64,000 nucleotides of DNA from Nitrospirota bacterium (GCA_021810805.1 JAJZHW010000002.1:96998-160997), one strand, 5' to 3'; positions 1 to 9,972 are shown, counted from the first letter of the stretch. The notes: generated by a model not told the origin, from the letters alone. Made by a program: numbers and translations.

Positions 1-2606
1 AATCCGGGGCACTGACTTCTGCCTCTGGAACCTTCACGTCTTCGAATGTCGGGAGCAGTATCGGCGGGACGGTCAGCCTCTCGACCTCCAACCTCAATTC
101 CGGCTCTGGCACCGGGTTCTCCTGGTCGAACTACTCGCTTCCCACAACGTTCACGGGGGGCTCGATCACGGCTCTTCCCGTGACGGCGACGGCGAATACG
201 GCAAGCATGACGTACGGGGGAACGGTTCCTTCTTTGTCGGGGACGTTCTCAACGACCGGGCCGACGGGGGGCCTGACGAACCTGTCGGGAACCTGGTCGA
301 CGACGGCGACCTCGTCCACCAACGCGGGGAGCTACGGAATCACGTCGGGGAGCTACACCTACGGAGGTGGTGCCGTGGCGGGGGACTTTAGCATTGCCCA
401 GGCGTCCGGGAACACGACCGCCCTGACGATCAATCGGGCGGCACTCACCCTTACCGTCGGTTCGAACGGGATCGCCAAGGAATACGACGGAACCTCGAAG
501 GCCTTTCTGACGTCTAATCCGAACGGATATTTAGTCACCAACGGAGGAATTAAGCAGACTGTCGCCCAGAACGTGACCGTGTCCGGGTGGGTCACCGGTC
601 AGGGAGCGACGCTTAACGTGAACAACGGAACCTATTCAACTGGATCCTCCCCGAACGTGGGAAGCTCCTATAGTGTGTCGGCCAGCATATTAGCGAGTTC
701 GTTTGCGAACCTCGTCGGCTCCACCTCGATGTCTAACTACCAGATCGGTACGGTTCAGCTGATTAACGGCAATTCTTACGCGTTTTCCTCGTCGTCCGGC
801 GTCATCAACCCGGCGCCTCTCGGCGTGGCGATCTCGAACGCTCCCAGCAAGGTCTACGACGGGACAAACACGGCGACGCTCGGGTCGACGAACATGAGCT
901 TCACGGGTTTGGTGACGGGGCAGGGGATCTCTCTCGGCACGACCCCTAGCAATGCCTATTACACCGCGAGCTCGACGAATCCCACGAAGGTCTCCAACGT
1001 GGGGTCGGGGTACGGCGTCACGGCGAATGTGGCGTATTCGGATTTCTCCACGAGTGGTGGCGCGACGCTCTCGAATTACTCCATCGGGGGGGTTCAAATC
1101 GTTTCGGGAAAATGCTTTACCGTCTCGGCCTCGGGAGGCGCCATCACCCCCGCTACCCTGAACGCCACGGCCACCGCGGCTTCCATGACCTACGGCAGCT
1201 CCGCTCCCGCCCTTTCGGGAACGATCTCGAGCCCGACCATCACCTCGACAACCTCACCCTCCCTTTCCTCCCTCGTCACGGCGACAAGCTGGTCGACGTC
1301 GGCAACCAGGACGAGCAACGTGGGTTCCTATTCGATTACCCCTGTTCTCTCCTACGGGACGAATCTGGACGGTACGTCCGTGGTGGCCGGGGACTTTACC
1401 CTCGTCTCCGCATCGGGAAACGCCACCGCGATGAGCGTCACCCCGGCTCCGCTGACAGTGAGCCTCTCCCCCGTCAACAAGACCTATGACGGAAGCTCCA
1501 ATGCCTATGCGGTGGGCCAGGCGACCCTGGAGACGGTCAACGGTGTGACCCAGAGCCTTTCGCCGAACGTCACTCTTTCTGGTTTTCTCAACGGCAACTC
1601 CGCGACCTTCACCACGGCGACCGGATCCTATCTGAGCGGGGGGAGTTCGGTGGCGAACGTGGGGAACGGCTATACGGTCTCGATCCCGGTTGGGGCCGGG
1701 TCCTTCTCGGCGGGAAGCGGGACCCTGCTCTCCAACTACTCCGTCAACGGGGTCCAGCTGACCGGGACGAACAGCGCCACGGTCTCAGGAACAGGATCCA
1801 TCTCCCCTCTGTCCCTCTCCCTGGGTTCGACTGCCTCGAAGACCGCTGACGGGGGAGCGGCGATCGTCCTGAACGCCTCGAATACGACGATTTCCGGAAT
1901 GCCCACAGGACAATCCGCGAGCCTTGCCGGAAACGTCTCCGGGACCCTCTCCGCTGCAAGCGTCGGATCGGATCTTGGAGGAACCGTCGCGCTTGTATCC
2001 GGCGACCTGACCGGAAACGGCTCCTTCCTCTCCGCGCTTTCGGCGGGCGACTATATTCTGCCGACCGCATTTACCGGAGGAAGCATCCTGTCCCTTTCGT
2101 CGAGCGCCATAATTCCCGTGGCCCAGGTCAGCTCCTCGGTCGAGTTGGCCTCCCAGGCGACGACAGGTCCCTCCGACAGCGGAAATGAGGTCGCTCCCCT
2201 TCCGGCATTGGTCGCTCCGTCCTTCGGAAGCTTCGGGGCCTCTCTCGGGGGAGGAGGCGGGTTGAGCCTGGGGGATCTGTCCGACGACTCGTCGACCATC
2301 TTCGACATGAGCTCTGCGAATACGACCTACAAGTCGCGCTCCAAAGATCAAACGGTCCTGGCCGTCGACTCCGGTACCATCCAGCCCGTTGAGAGCAAGG
2401 CTGTCACCGTGTCCCGCTCCGGGAACGGAGGAGGGGATTCCGGCGTCATCACCCTCGACGGCCAAGCGAAGAACGTCAAGAGCCAGTCGGTCGAGGTTGC
2501 TCATTCGCTCACGTTGGCGGGGTCGGCGTCCGCTCCCTACTCGCTCCAGGTTCCGACCTTCCACGGATCTGGAAATGGCGTCTTCGAGAGCTCGGAGAGC
2601 CAGTGA
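1..2606 (+). CDS. Large YDG/MBG-repeat surface adhesin, 3' part (5' end outside window)
   Basis: The reading frame is open from the first bases of the window to the TGA at 2604-2606, so only the C-terminal ~868 residues are present. The protein is very rich in Ser, Thr, Gly and Ala. It carries repeats of the YDG type (EYDGTSKAF, VYDGTNTATL, TYDGSSNAY and a decayed TADGGAAI copy) alternating with MBG-like units (two ASMTYG copies). Such repeats are known from filamentous-haemagglutinin-like exoproteins and autotransporter adhesins. After the repeats there is a Gly/Ser-rich region and a short polar tail, with no visible beta-barrel or LPXTG anchor. A two-partner secretion exoprotein is therefore likely, but no TpsB partner lies downstream. 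The role (adhesion or biofilm matrix) is inferred from the repeat family. Confidence 0.75.
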   Translation, partial: SGALTSASGTFTSSNVGSSIGGTVSLSTSNLNSGSGTGFSWSNYSLPTTFTGGSITALPVTATANTASMTYGGTVPSLSGTFSTTGPTGGLTNLSGTWSTTATSSTNAGSYGITSGSYTYGGGAVAGDFSIAQASGNTTALTINRAALTLTVGSNGIAKEYDGTSKAFLTSNPNGYLVTNGGIKQTVAQNVTVSGWVTGQGATLNVNNGTYSTGSSPNVGSSYSVSASILASSFANLVGSTSMSNYQIGTVQLINGNSYAFSSSSGVINPAPLGVAISNAPSKVYDGTNTATLGSTNMSFTGLVTGQGISLGTTPSNAYYTASSTNPTKVSNVGSGYGVTANVAYSDFSTSGGATLSNYSIGGVQIVSGKCFTVSASGGAITPATLNATATAASMTYGSSAPALSGTISSPTITSTTSPSLSSLVTATSWSTSATRTSNVGSYSITPVLSYGTNLDGTSVVAGDFTLVSASGNATAMSVTPAPLTVSLSPVNKTYDGSSNAYAVGQATLETVNGVTQSLSPNVTLSGFLNGNSATFTTATGSYLSGGSSVANVGNGYTVSIPVGAGSFSAGSGTLLSNYSVNGVQLTGTNSATVSGTGSISPLSLSLGSTASKTADGGAAIVLNASNTTISGMPTGQSASLAGNVSGTLSAASVGSDLGGTVALVSGDLTGNGSFLSALSAGDYILPTAFTGGSILSLSSSAIIPVAQVSSSVELASQATTGPSDSGNEVAPLPALVAPSFGSFGASLGGGGGLSLGDLSDDSSTIFDMSSANTTYKSRSKDQTVLAVDSGTIQPVESKAVTVSRSGNGGGDSGVITLDGQAKNVKSQSVEVAHSLTLAGSASAPYSLQVPTFHGSGNGVFESSESQ

Positions 2607-3129
2607 TCCGAAGGGGCTTCCAGGATCTTTCAATCCCGGCAATGGGGATTCGCTCCGCTGATTGGGAGGATGAGAACCGTCTGGGTGACGAGCCACGCAT
2701 TCCCCACAACTCGGCAGGTGATTGAAATAAGGGGAGCCTTAAGCTCGGTCTCCAAAGGAAGGCAGAGAAGCCAGTTCTGTCGTTTTTTGCGTGCAGACGT
2801 TGACAGCGCTCCCTCCGGCATCCTGACTCCCCTGCCCCGTAAGCCCCTACTGTGAGCCGATCTTTTTTGAAATCCCGAAAAACGGGCGAGAGTTGCGTCT
2901 CTGAGACGCTCTTCCTGCGCCTTTTTTTCCTCATCGACGGGGAAGACATAACCGGATTTCCGCGGACCTCTCCTCGATTCCTTTTCTACCCCCGACCTCT
3001 TCGCAAGCCTTCGATCGCCCCGTCTTTCCCGGGGGAAAACCGTCAGAAATCTCAGGATCTGAACAGATTCGCCGTTTTGCCTTTATCGCCTCTTCTGCTA
3101 AGATGGGAGGTATCAGAAGGGGTGGCGCA
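2607..3129. other. Intergenic region, no convincing gene
   Basis: About 520 bases between the adhesin and the next gene. Short open frames occur on both strands but lack a ribosome binding site and any recognisable domain. A perfect palindrome GCGTCTC-T-GAGACGC lies at 2895-2909 and could be part of a transcription-stop or regulator site; the nearest T-run comes about 13 bases later, so it is not a classical terminator. Confidence 0.4.
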
Positions 3130-3336
3130 ATGGTCTATGACTGGGTCTTTCTCTTGGTTGGCGGGTTCGGAGCGCTCTACTCGGTTCGCCTTCTTCTGCG
3201 CCACGAGCGGCGAGAAAAATGGGCGACCTATCTCTTTTCTTCCCTCCTTCTATTCCTTTGGGGCCTTTTTTCTCTCTCTCCCGCGCGAACCGGGATCCTG
3301 AAGGCTTTAAACCGAACCTTCCTCGGAAGCTCCTGA
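3130..3336 (+). CDS. Small two-TM membrane protein, unknown function
   Basis: 68 residues from an ATG preceded by an AGAAGGGG stretch. Two hydrophobic segments are visible (about residues 4-22 and 32-48), separated by a basic loop (RHERREK), followed by a short polar tail, so this is probably an inner-membrane protein. It ends 23 bases before glgC on the same strand and could be co-transcribed with it. I do not recognise a family. Its length and hydrophobic pattern favour a real gene over chance, but there is no direct functional evidence. Confidence 0.45.
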   Translation: MVYDWVFLLVGGFGALYSVRLLLRHERREKWATYLFSSLLLFLWGLFSLSPARTGILKALNRTFLGSS

Positions 3337-3359
3337 CACACCCTCAAAGAGAGGTGCCT

Positions 3360-4616
3360 ATGCTGGCCCGGGACAGAGACAACATTCTGACGATCATTTT
3401 GGCCGGAGGGGAGGGAAAGCGTCTCTTTCCCCTGACGGCCGATCGGGTCAAATCGGCCGTTCCCTTCGGCGGTGCCTACCGGATCATCGATTTTGTCCTG
3501 AGCAATGTGGTGAACTCCGGCTACAGCAAGATCAAGGTCCTGACCCAGTACAAGTCCCACTCTCTCAACACCCATCTCTCCCGGGGCTGGAGGCTTTCTC
3601 CCCTTCTTGACCAGTATGTCGATCCGGTTCCCGCGCAGATGCGGACGGGCCCCCACTGGTTCCAGGGAACGGCCGACGCCGTCTTCCAGAACCTCAACCT
3701 GATCCTCGATGAAAAACCGGACCATGTCTGTATCTTTGGCGGGGACCACATCTTCAAGATGAACATCCGCCAGATGATGGAGCAGCACCAGGAAAGCAAA
3801 ATGGCCGTGACGGTGGCGGCCATTCCCGTTCCATTGTCCGAAGCGCACGAATTCGGGGTGATCCGGGTCGACGGAGGACGGATCCGGGACTTTGTGGAGA
3901 AACCTGCCCAGCCTGAGCCGACCGTTCCGGGAGGAACCACCGCCCTGGTCTCCATGGGCAACTATATCTTCAGGACGGAAGATCTTGTGGAAGTCCTCCG
4001 GCAGGATGCGGAAATAGCCTCCTCGAAACACGACTTCGGACACAATATTCTCCCCCGTCTGGCGGCCGAGGGACGGGCGGGGGTTTACGACTTCAGCCGA
4101 AATACGATCCCGGGCATGACCGAGACGGAGACGGGGTACTGGCGGGATATCGGGAACATCGATGCTTTCTGGAAGGCCCACATGGATCTTGTGGCCGTCA
4201 CGCCGTCCTTCAACCTCTACAACCCTTACTGGGTGATCCGGACCTACCGGCCCCAGGTTCCCCCGGCCAAGTTCGTCTTCGCCGACGAGAAGAACAAGCG
4301 GGTGGGGGTGGCGACGGACTCCATCGTCTGCGGAGGATCCATCATCTCCGGAGGTCAGATCGACCGTTCGATCCTGGGCCACGGAGTCAGGGTCAACAGC
4401 TACTCCCGCATCGAGGAGTCGGTTCTCTTCAACGGGGGAGATGTCGGCCGCTATTCCCACCTGCGCCGCTGCATCGTGGAAAAGGACGTCAGGATCCCCC
4501 AGGAGGTCCGGATCGGATTCGATCCCGTCGAGGACCGAAAGTTTTTCTTTGTCTCTCCGGGGGGAGTGGTCGTCGTGACCCAAGACGGGATCGACCGATG
4601 GCTCGCGGCGAGATGA
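3360..4616 (+). CDS. glgC: Glucose-1-phosphate adenylyltransferase (ADP-glucose pyrophosphorylase)
   Basis: 418 residues, the usual GlgC length. It makes ADP-glucose from glucose-1-phosphate and ATP, the committed step of bacterial glycogen synthesis. The nucleotidyltransferase signature ILAGGEGKRLFPLT is at the N-terminus, followed by KSAVPFGGAYRIIDF, the GTADAV motif, IFGGDHIFKM, the FVEKP sugar-phosphate motif and YWRDIG. The C-terminal ~120 residues form the left-handed beta-helix region. The ATG at 3360 has AGAGAGG upstream; the frame extends further 5' without a better start. It heads a run of same-strand alpha-glucan genes. Glycogen synthase (glgA) is not in the window. Confidence 0.96.
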   Translation: MLARDRDNILTIILAGGEGKRLFPLTADRVKSAVPFGGAYRIIDFVLSNVVNSGYSKIKVLTQYKSHSLNTHLSRGWRLSPLLDQYVDPVPAQMRTGPHWFQGTADAVFQNLNLILDEKPDHVCIFGGDHIFKMNIRQMMEQHQESKMAVTVAAIPVPLSEAHEFGVIRVDGGRIRDFVEKPAQPEPTVPGGTTALVSMGNYIFRTEDLVEVLRQDAEIASSKHDFGHNILPRLAAEGRAGVYDFSRNTIPGMTETETGYWRDIGNIDAFWKAHMDLVAVTPSFNLYNPYWVIRTYRPQVPPAKFVFADEKNKRVGVATDSIVCGGSIISGGQIDRSILGHGVRVNSYSRIEESVLFNGGDVGRYSHLRRCIVEKDVRIPQEVRIGFDPVEDRKFFFVSPGGVVVVTQDGIDRWLAAR

Positions 4617-4644
4617 CCGACAAAAAAATTCTGGAGAAATCCTT

Positions 4645-6807
4645 TTGAGCTCCCATATTTTGTTCCTGTGGCACATGCACCAGCCCTCCTACCTCGATCC
4701 CCTGACCAACGAAATGGTTCTTCCGTGGGTGAGGCTTCACGGGGTGCGAGGGTACTACGACATTCCCTTCATGGCGAGAAAGTTTCCCGAGATCCGGCAG
4801 ACGGTCAATCTCGTTCCCGTTCTTCTCGATCAGATCAAGGCCCTGGCCGACGGGTCGGTCGTCGACTCCTACCAGGTGCTTTCCCTTAAGCCGGCGTCCG
4901 ACCTCGACTTGGCGGACCGGATCTTCATGGCGAGAAACTTCTTCTCCTGTGCCTTCGAGACCATGGTCAAGCCCTATCCCCGGTACCTCTTTCTCTGGCA
5001 GAAAATCCAGTCGCGGCAGCCCGTCGCGGATGCCGACTACCAGAGAGTCGTTTCCGACATGAATGTCCAGGACTTTCTCGATCTCCAGATGTGGTTCAAC
5101 CTCACCTGGTTCGGCTACGGCGCCCGGAACCGCTATCCGGAGATAGAAGAGTGGATCGCCCAGGGGGCCAATTTTACCGAGGCCGAGAAGACCGCGCTCT
5201 TCTCCCTCCAGAACACGATCCTGAAGGAGCTGCTGCCTCTCTACAGGAAGCTTGCCGAAGACGGTCTGGTCGAGATCTCGACCTCCCCCTACTACCACCC
5301 CATCCTCCCTCTTCTGGTCTCGTCCAAGAGCGCCCGCCGGGCTCACCCCAACCTTCCCCTTCCCGACGAGTTCGCCTACCCCGAAGATGCCGAGGGACAG
5401 ATCTCCCGGGCCCTGGCCCGCCACGAAGAAATCTTCGGGATCCGACCCAAGGGAATGTGGCCCTCCGAAGGCTCGGTCTCCCCCGAAGTGGCCTCCATTG
5501 CCGCCCGTCAGGGGCTCACCTGGATGGCCTCCGACGAGGACATCCTCTACATCTCCCGCGACATGGCGGGAAAGGGAGGGGAGGGAACTCTCTATGAACC
5601 CTGGGAGATCCGCATCGGCGACGACAGGATCCGGATGGTCTTCCGGGATCGCAACCTCTCCGACCGCATCGGATTTTCCTATGCCCGCTTCAACGGCACC
5701 GAGGCGGCCCAGGATCTGATCGGGCAGATGGAGCAAATCTCCCGCCGGGAGGAAGGGGCGGGTCGGGAGGCCGTGATTCCCATCATCCTCGATGGAGAGA
5801 ATCCCTGGGAAGCCTATTCCGACGGAGGCTATCACTTCCTCAAAACGTTGTACGAGCGCCTTTCGACCCATTCGTTCCTCGGGACGAAAACGGTCTCCCA
5901 GGCCCTGGAGAAGGTTCCGGCGCGTCCCCTCGATCGGCTGGCCACCGGCTCCTGGATCAACCACGACTTCCGGATCTGGATCGGCCATCCCGAGGACAAC
6001 AAGGGGTGGAACTTCCTTCGTTCGACCCGACAGGCCTTCGCGGAGATTCTGGCGAAGGGATCGTCCGCCCCCGAGCAGATCGAAAAGGCCCGCCAGGAGC
6101 TTTATGCGGCCGAAGGTTCCGACTGGTTCTGGTGGTACGGGGACGACTTCAAAAGCCTCCAGTCGGGAGAGTTCGATCGCCTCTTCCGGATCCACCAGCA
6201 GAACGTTTTCCGGCTCCTGGGCCAGGTCCCTCCGGCGATCCTGAACGAGCCCGTCCGCCAGGCCGACCAGCCGGCCGGCCTCTCCCTTCCGGTGGATTTC
6301 ATCCGTCCGGTGATCGACGGCGAGGTCAGCCACTATTTCGAGTGGACCGGAGCGGGTCTCTACGACAACCACAAGCTCCAGGGGTCGATGTACCTTCGCG
6401 ACTCCCCCATCGCCTCCGTCTACTTCGGCTTCGACGAGGAGAAACTCTACCTGCGGGTCGACTTCGACTCCCACTACCGTCCGGAAGATCACCCCTCTCC
6501 CCGGCTCGACATCCGCTTCCTCGACCGGAAAGAGACGCGCTTTTGTCTCCCCCTCGTTCCCGGGGTGCGCGACGTTCCTCTCTCCTGCGGTGGGGATGGC
6601 ACGGAGGGGACCGCCCGGGTGGCCTACCAGAAGATTGTCGAGATCGCCGTTCCCTATGCGCTTCTCTCCCTCGAGGCCGGGGAGTGGATCGGCGCGATCC
6701 TCGAGCTTTACGAGGACAAGAAGATGATCGACCAGTGCCCTCGCGGCCATACGTTGTCGATCCAGATTCCCGATGACCAGTTTGTCAAATCGATCTGGAG
6801 GGTCTGA
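4645..6807 (+). CDS. GH57 family alpha-amylase/glucanotransferase-like enzyme
   Basis: 720 residues from a TTG start with GGAG about 8 bases upstream. The N-terminal half is a GH57 (beta/alpha)7 barrel: motif 1 is WHMHQP (residues 9-14), a WPSEGS motif holds the likely catalytic Glu275, a WMASDED motif follows (Asp297 in range for a conserved Asp), and DGENPWE comes later. These fit the subgroup containing alpha-amylase/amylopullulanase-like proteins that act on alpha-1,4-glucans. The C-terminal ~190 residues look like an added beta-rich domain. No signal peptide is seen, so it is probably cytoplasmic. Its stop overlaps the next GH57 start (TGATG), implying translational coupling. Exact substrate is unknown. 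Confidence 0.88.
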   Translation: MSSHILFLWHMHQPSYLDPLTNEMVLPWVRLHGVRGYYDIPFMARKFPEIRQTVNLVPVLLDQIKALADGSVVDSYQVLSLKPASDLDLADRIFMARNFFSCAFETMVKPYPRYLFLWQKIQSRQPVADADYQRVVSDMNVQDFLDLQMWFNLTWFGYGARNRYPEIEEWIAQGANFTEAEKTALFSLQNTILKELLPLYRKLAEDGLVEISTSPYYHPILPLLVSSKSARRAHPNLPLPDEFAYPEDAEGQISRALARHEEIFGIRPKGMWPSEGSVSPEVASIAARQGLTWMASDEDILYISRDMAGKGGEGTLYEPWEIRIGDDRIRMVFRDRNLSDRIGFSYARFNGTEAAQDLIGQMEQISRREEGAGREAVIPIILDGENPWEAYSDGGYHFLKTLYERLSTHSFLGTKTVSQALEKVPARPLDRLATGSWINHDFRIWIGHPEDNKGWNFLRSTRQAFAEILAKGSSAPEQIEKARQELYAAEGSDWFWWYGDDFKSLQSGEFDRLFRIHQQNVFRLLGQVPPAILNEPVRQADQPAGLSLPVDFIRPVIDGEVSHYFEWTGAGLYDNHKLQGSMYLRDSPIASVYFGFDEEKLYLRVDFDSHYRPEDHPSPRLDIRFLDRKETRFCLPLVPGVRDVPLSCGGDGTEGTARVAYQKIVEIAVPYALLSLEAGEWIGAILELYEDKKMIDQCPRGHTLSIQIPDDQFVKSIWRV

Positions 6808-8975
6808 TGAACCAGGAAAGAACCGATACACGGGCCACGATGGTCTTCGTCATGCACAACCATCAGCCCGCCGGAAACTTCGACCACGTCTTCCGGGAGT
6901 CGTTCGACCGGGCCTACCGCCCGACCGTCGAGCTTCTCTGGCAATACGAGGCGATCCACGCCTCCCTTCACTATACAGGCCCTCTTCTTGAGTGGATCGA
7001 GGCTCACGAGCCGTCTTTTCTCGATCTTCTCAAGAAGATGGTGGATCGTGGTCAGATCGAAATCCTGGGCGGGGGATTCTTCGAGCCGATTTTCTGCTGG
7101 CTCCGGCCGGAAGACCAGAGACGACAGATCGACCTCATGCGCCGGCACCTTCGGGAGCGCTTCGGACAAGGGGAGGGGGAGGGATTCTGGTTGGCGGAGA
7201 GGGTCTGGGAGACCGATCTGCCGGCAAGGCTCGCTCCCCTGGGCCTCTCCTGCGCCCCTCTCGACGACCATCACTTTCACCTGGCGGGGATCCCCGACGA
7301 CCGCCTTCACGGATACTACACCGTCAGCTGGGAGGGCCATCCCCTCAAGATCTTCCCCATCTCCAAGGATCTGCGTTACCTGATCCCCTTCCGCCCTCCG
7401 GAGGTGCTCCTCTCCTTTCTCGACCGCCAGGCGCGCGGAGGCAAGATTTTGACCTATGCCGACGACGGCGAGAAGTTCGGGGTCTGGCCCGCCACCTACA
7501 AATGGGTCTGGGAGGAGGGCTATCTCGAACACCTCTTTTCCCAGCTCAGCGCCCAAAGGGGATGGCTGAGGGTCGCTTCCATGGGAGAGATGGCCCGCGA
7601 AAGCGCTCCCACCGGGATCGCTGTCCTGCCCAACGCCTCCTACACGGAGATGATGGAGTGGGCGCTGCCGGCAAGGATCGGCCACACCTACCACCGGTGG
7701 CTCGAAAAATGGGAGCGGGAGGGGGCGGACGAGGATCTCCGGACCCTCTTCCGGGGAGGGATCTTCGAGAACTTCCTCGTGAAGTATCCCGACGTTCACC
7801 GCCTTTACCACCGGATGCTGCTCACCGGACGTTTCGTGGCGGAGGCCTATCCGGGGGCAACCCCCCCGGACTCCGTTCTCCTTCCCCATCTCCGGGCCCA
7901 GGGCAACGATGTCTACTGGCACGGTCTCTTCGGAGGCCTCTACCTCTCGAACCTCCGCCACGAAGCCTACAGAAGCCTTCTCGAGGCGGAAAGGGCGCTC
8001 GAAGAGGCCGGGAAGCTTCCCGTTCCGGCACGGCTTGCCGGGGATTTCGATGCCGACGGAGCGGAGGACCATTTTGTCAGGACGCGAACCTACAACCTCT
8101 GGATCACCCCCCGACGGGGAGGCTCCGTGCTGGAGTTCGACGACCGGACCACCGCTTTTCATCTGACCAACACCCTGACCCGCCAGGAGGAGTCCTACCA
8201 CATCCGCTTCCGGGAGGACAGGGAGCGGCAGAGTCAGGAGAAGGCGGGGCATCAGGAGGCCGGAGGGGGAATTCCTTCGATCCACGATTTGAACGCCGGG
8301 GCGGGCTCGGATGCCCTGGCCGGCATTGTGTACGACCGGCGCCCCCGCCGGGCCTTTTCGGAAGGGATCGCCCTCTCAGGGGCCTCTTCTGCAGATATTC
8401 TTGGGGGGGGATCGGTCTTTCTCGTCGACCTCGGGGAGGTGCCGGCCCGTCTCGAAGAGGCCGGAGAGGACCGACTGCGGTTTTCGCTCTCGGGAGCGCT
8501 TGAGGAACTTCCCTTGCGGCTCTCCAAGGAGTACCGTTTTCTTGCGGATCGCTTCACCGTCACTTACCGTCTCGACTCTCCCGGAAGCCCCTCCCTTCCC
8601 GAATCCTGGAAGGGGAAGAGGCTTTGGGTGGAGATTCCCCTCACCCTCCTTGCGGGACACGATTCCGGGAGGATCATTTCCGTTGAGGGACGGGGCGGGA
8701 CCGTCCTCTGGGATGAGCCGGGAGATTACGGTGCGGTGACGGGCTACCGGGGAGAAGACGCCTGGTCGAAGGCCGCCTTTCGGGTCCTCCTCTCGGGGTC
8801 GGACCGATTCCTCCACGGTCCCATCGAGACCGTCTCGCTCTCCGAGGCGGGGCTTGAAAAGACATTCCAGGGAACGCTGTTCATGCAGGGCTTCTCCCTC
8901 GACCGTCTCTTTGGCGAGGGGGGATCGATCACCGTCGTTTGCGGACCCGAATCAAGGAGCACCGTCCATGCCTGA
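6807..8975 (+). CDS. GH57 4-alpha-glucanotransferase/alpha-amylase type, with C-terminal DUF1925/1926-like regions
   Basis: 722 residues. The GH57 barrel opens with VMHNHQP; WLAERVWE carries Glu131 and YADDGEKFG carries Asp219/Asp220. Glu131 and Asp220 sit where the nucleophile Glu123 and acid/base Asp214 lie in the Thermococcus litoralis 4-alpha-glucanotransferase, and the overall length also fits that type (barrel plus beta-sandwich). It would transfer or hydrolyse alpha-1,4-glucan chains during glycogen turnover. No signal peptide is visible. The ATG overlaps the previous stop, and the last 8 bases overlap the galT-family start, so 4645-9972 reads as one operon segment. Confidence 0.88.
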   Translation: MNQERTDTRATMVFVMHNHQPAGNFDHVFRESFDRAYRPTVELLWQYEAIHASLHYTGPLLEWIEAHEPSFLDLLKKMVDRGQIEILGGGFFEPIFCWLRPEDQRRQIDLMRRHLRERFGQGEGEGFWLAERVWETDLPARLAPLGLSCAPLDDHHFHLAGIPDDRLHGYYTVSWEGHPLKIFPISKDLRYLIPFRPPEVLLSFLDRQARGGKILTYADDGEKFGVWPATYKWVWEEGYLEHLFSQLSAQRGWLRVASMGEMARESAPTGIAVLPNASYTEMMEWALPARIGHTYHRWLEKWEREGADEDLRTLFRGGIFENFLVKYPDVHRLYHRMLLTGRFVAEAYPGATPPDSVLLPHLRAQGNDVYWHGLFGGLYLSNLRHEAYRSLLEAERALEEAGKLPVPARLAGDFDADGAEDHFVRTRTYNLWITPRRGGSVLEFDDRTTAFHLTNTLTRQEESYHIRFREDRERQSQEKAGHQEAGGGIPSIHDLNAGAGSDALAGIVYDRRPRRAFSEGIALSGASSADILGGGSVFLVDLGEVPARLEEAGEDRLRFSLSGALEELPLRLSKEYRFLADRFTVTYRLDSPGSPSLPESWKGKRLWVEIPLTLLAGHDSGRIISVEGRGGTVLWDEPGDYGAVTGYRGEDAWSKAAFRVLLSGSDRFLHGPIETVSLSEAGLEKTFQGTLFMQGFSLDRLFGEGGSITVVCGPESRSTVHA

Positions 8976-9972
8976 CCTCAGAAAGGACCCCATCGTCGGT
9001 CGATGGGTCATCGTCTCCACGGCCCGAAGCCGGCGTCCGGTCGACTACAAGGCCTACAAGAGCGAGTATCGATATCAGGTCTGCCCTCTTTGCGCCGGAC
9101 AGGAGGACAAGACGCCCCCGGAAGTCCTGGCCTATCGTCCCCAGGGCGGTCTTCCCAACTCTCCCGGATGGACCCTGCGGGTCGTTCCCAACAAGTTTCC
9201 CGCGCTCATGGTCGAAGGGAGCCTCGACCGCGAGGGCGTCGGCCTCTACGACAAGATGAACGGGGTGGGGGCGCACGAGGTGGTCATCGAGACCCCCGAG
9301 CACCGCAAGACCCTCTCCTCCTTTTCGGAAAAGGAGTTCGAGGATCTCCTGTGGGCCTACCGGGACCGGATCCTCGACCTGAAAAAGGACGCGCGGTTCC
9401 GCTACATCATGATCTTCAAAAACTACGGAGAGCCCGCCGGCGCCTCCCTCGAACACAGCCACAGCCAGCTCATCGCCCTTCCGGTCATTCCGACGGTGGT
9501 GATCGAGGAGATGCTGGGGGCCAAGTCCCACTTCGAGGAGAAGGAGCGCTGCATCTTCTGCGACATCATCCGGCAGGAGATCATGGACGGCTCCCGGCTG
9601 GTGGCGGAGAATCAGGAGTTCGTGGCGATCACCCCCTTCGCCTCCCGCTTTCCCTTCGAGGTCTGGATCCTTCCCAAGCGCCACGCCTCGTCCTTCCAGG
9701 AGGGGCAGAAATCCCAGTACGAGGCCATGGCAAAGATCTTCCTCGACGTGCTCAAGCGGCTCAACAAGGCCCTCATGAACCCTCCCTACAACTTCATCCT
9801 GCATACCGCCCCGCTCCAGGACAAGGCGTCGGACGACTATTACCACTGGCACTTCGAGATCATGCCGACGCTCACCCAGGTGGCAGGGTTCGAATGGGGG
9901 ACGGGGTTCTACATCAACCCGACCCCCCCCGAGGAGGCCGCCCAGTTTTTGCGTGAGATCACGATTCCGTAA
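8968..9972 (+). CDS. galT: GalT-family (HIT superfamily) hexose-1-phosphate nucleotidyltransferase
   Basis: 334 residues; ATG with AAGGAG at 8954-8959. The active-site His-x-His-x-Gln triad is HSHSQ (residues 163-167), with His165 matching the nucleotidylated His166 of E. coli GalT. A CPLC pair and a CIFC pair look like metal ligands, and HWHFEIMP near the C-terminus is typical. The family name predicts exchange between UDP-glucose and galactose-1-phosphate. No galK, galE or galM is present in the window, while glgC and glucan enzymes surround it, so the in vivo nucleotide sugar could be ADP-glucose. The family call is firm; the substrate is open. Confidence 0.85.
   Translation: MPDLRKDPIVGRWVIVSTARSRRPVDYKAYKSEYRYQVCPLCAGQEDKTPPEVLAYRPQGGLPNSPGWTLRVVPNKFPALMVEGSLDREGVGLYDKMNGVGAHEVVIETPEHRKTLSSFSEKEFEDLLWAYRDRILDLKKDARFRYIMIFKNYGEPAGASLEHSHSQLIALPVIPTVVIEEMLGAKSHFEEKERCIFCDIIRQEIMDGSRLVAENQEFVAITPFASRFPFEVWILPKRHASSFQEGQKSQYEAMAKIFLDVLKRLNKALMNPPYNFILHTAPLQDKASDDYYHWHFEIMPTLTQVAGFEWGTGFYINPTPPEEAAQFLREITIP

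Noticed and set aside
1-2606. CRISPR or DNA-level tandem repeat from the repetitive adhesin
   Set aside because: The repeats are degenerate protein units of variable length, with no short direct repeat plus spacer pattern.
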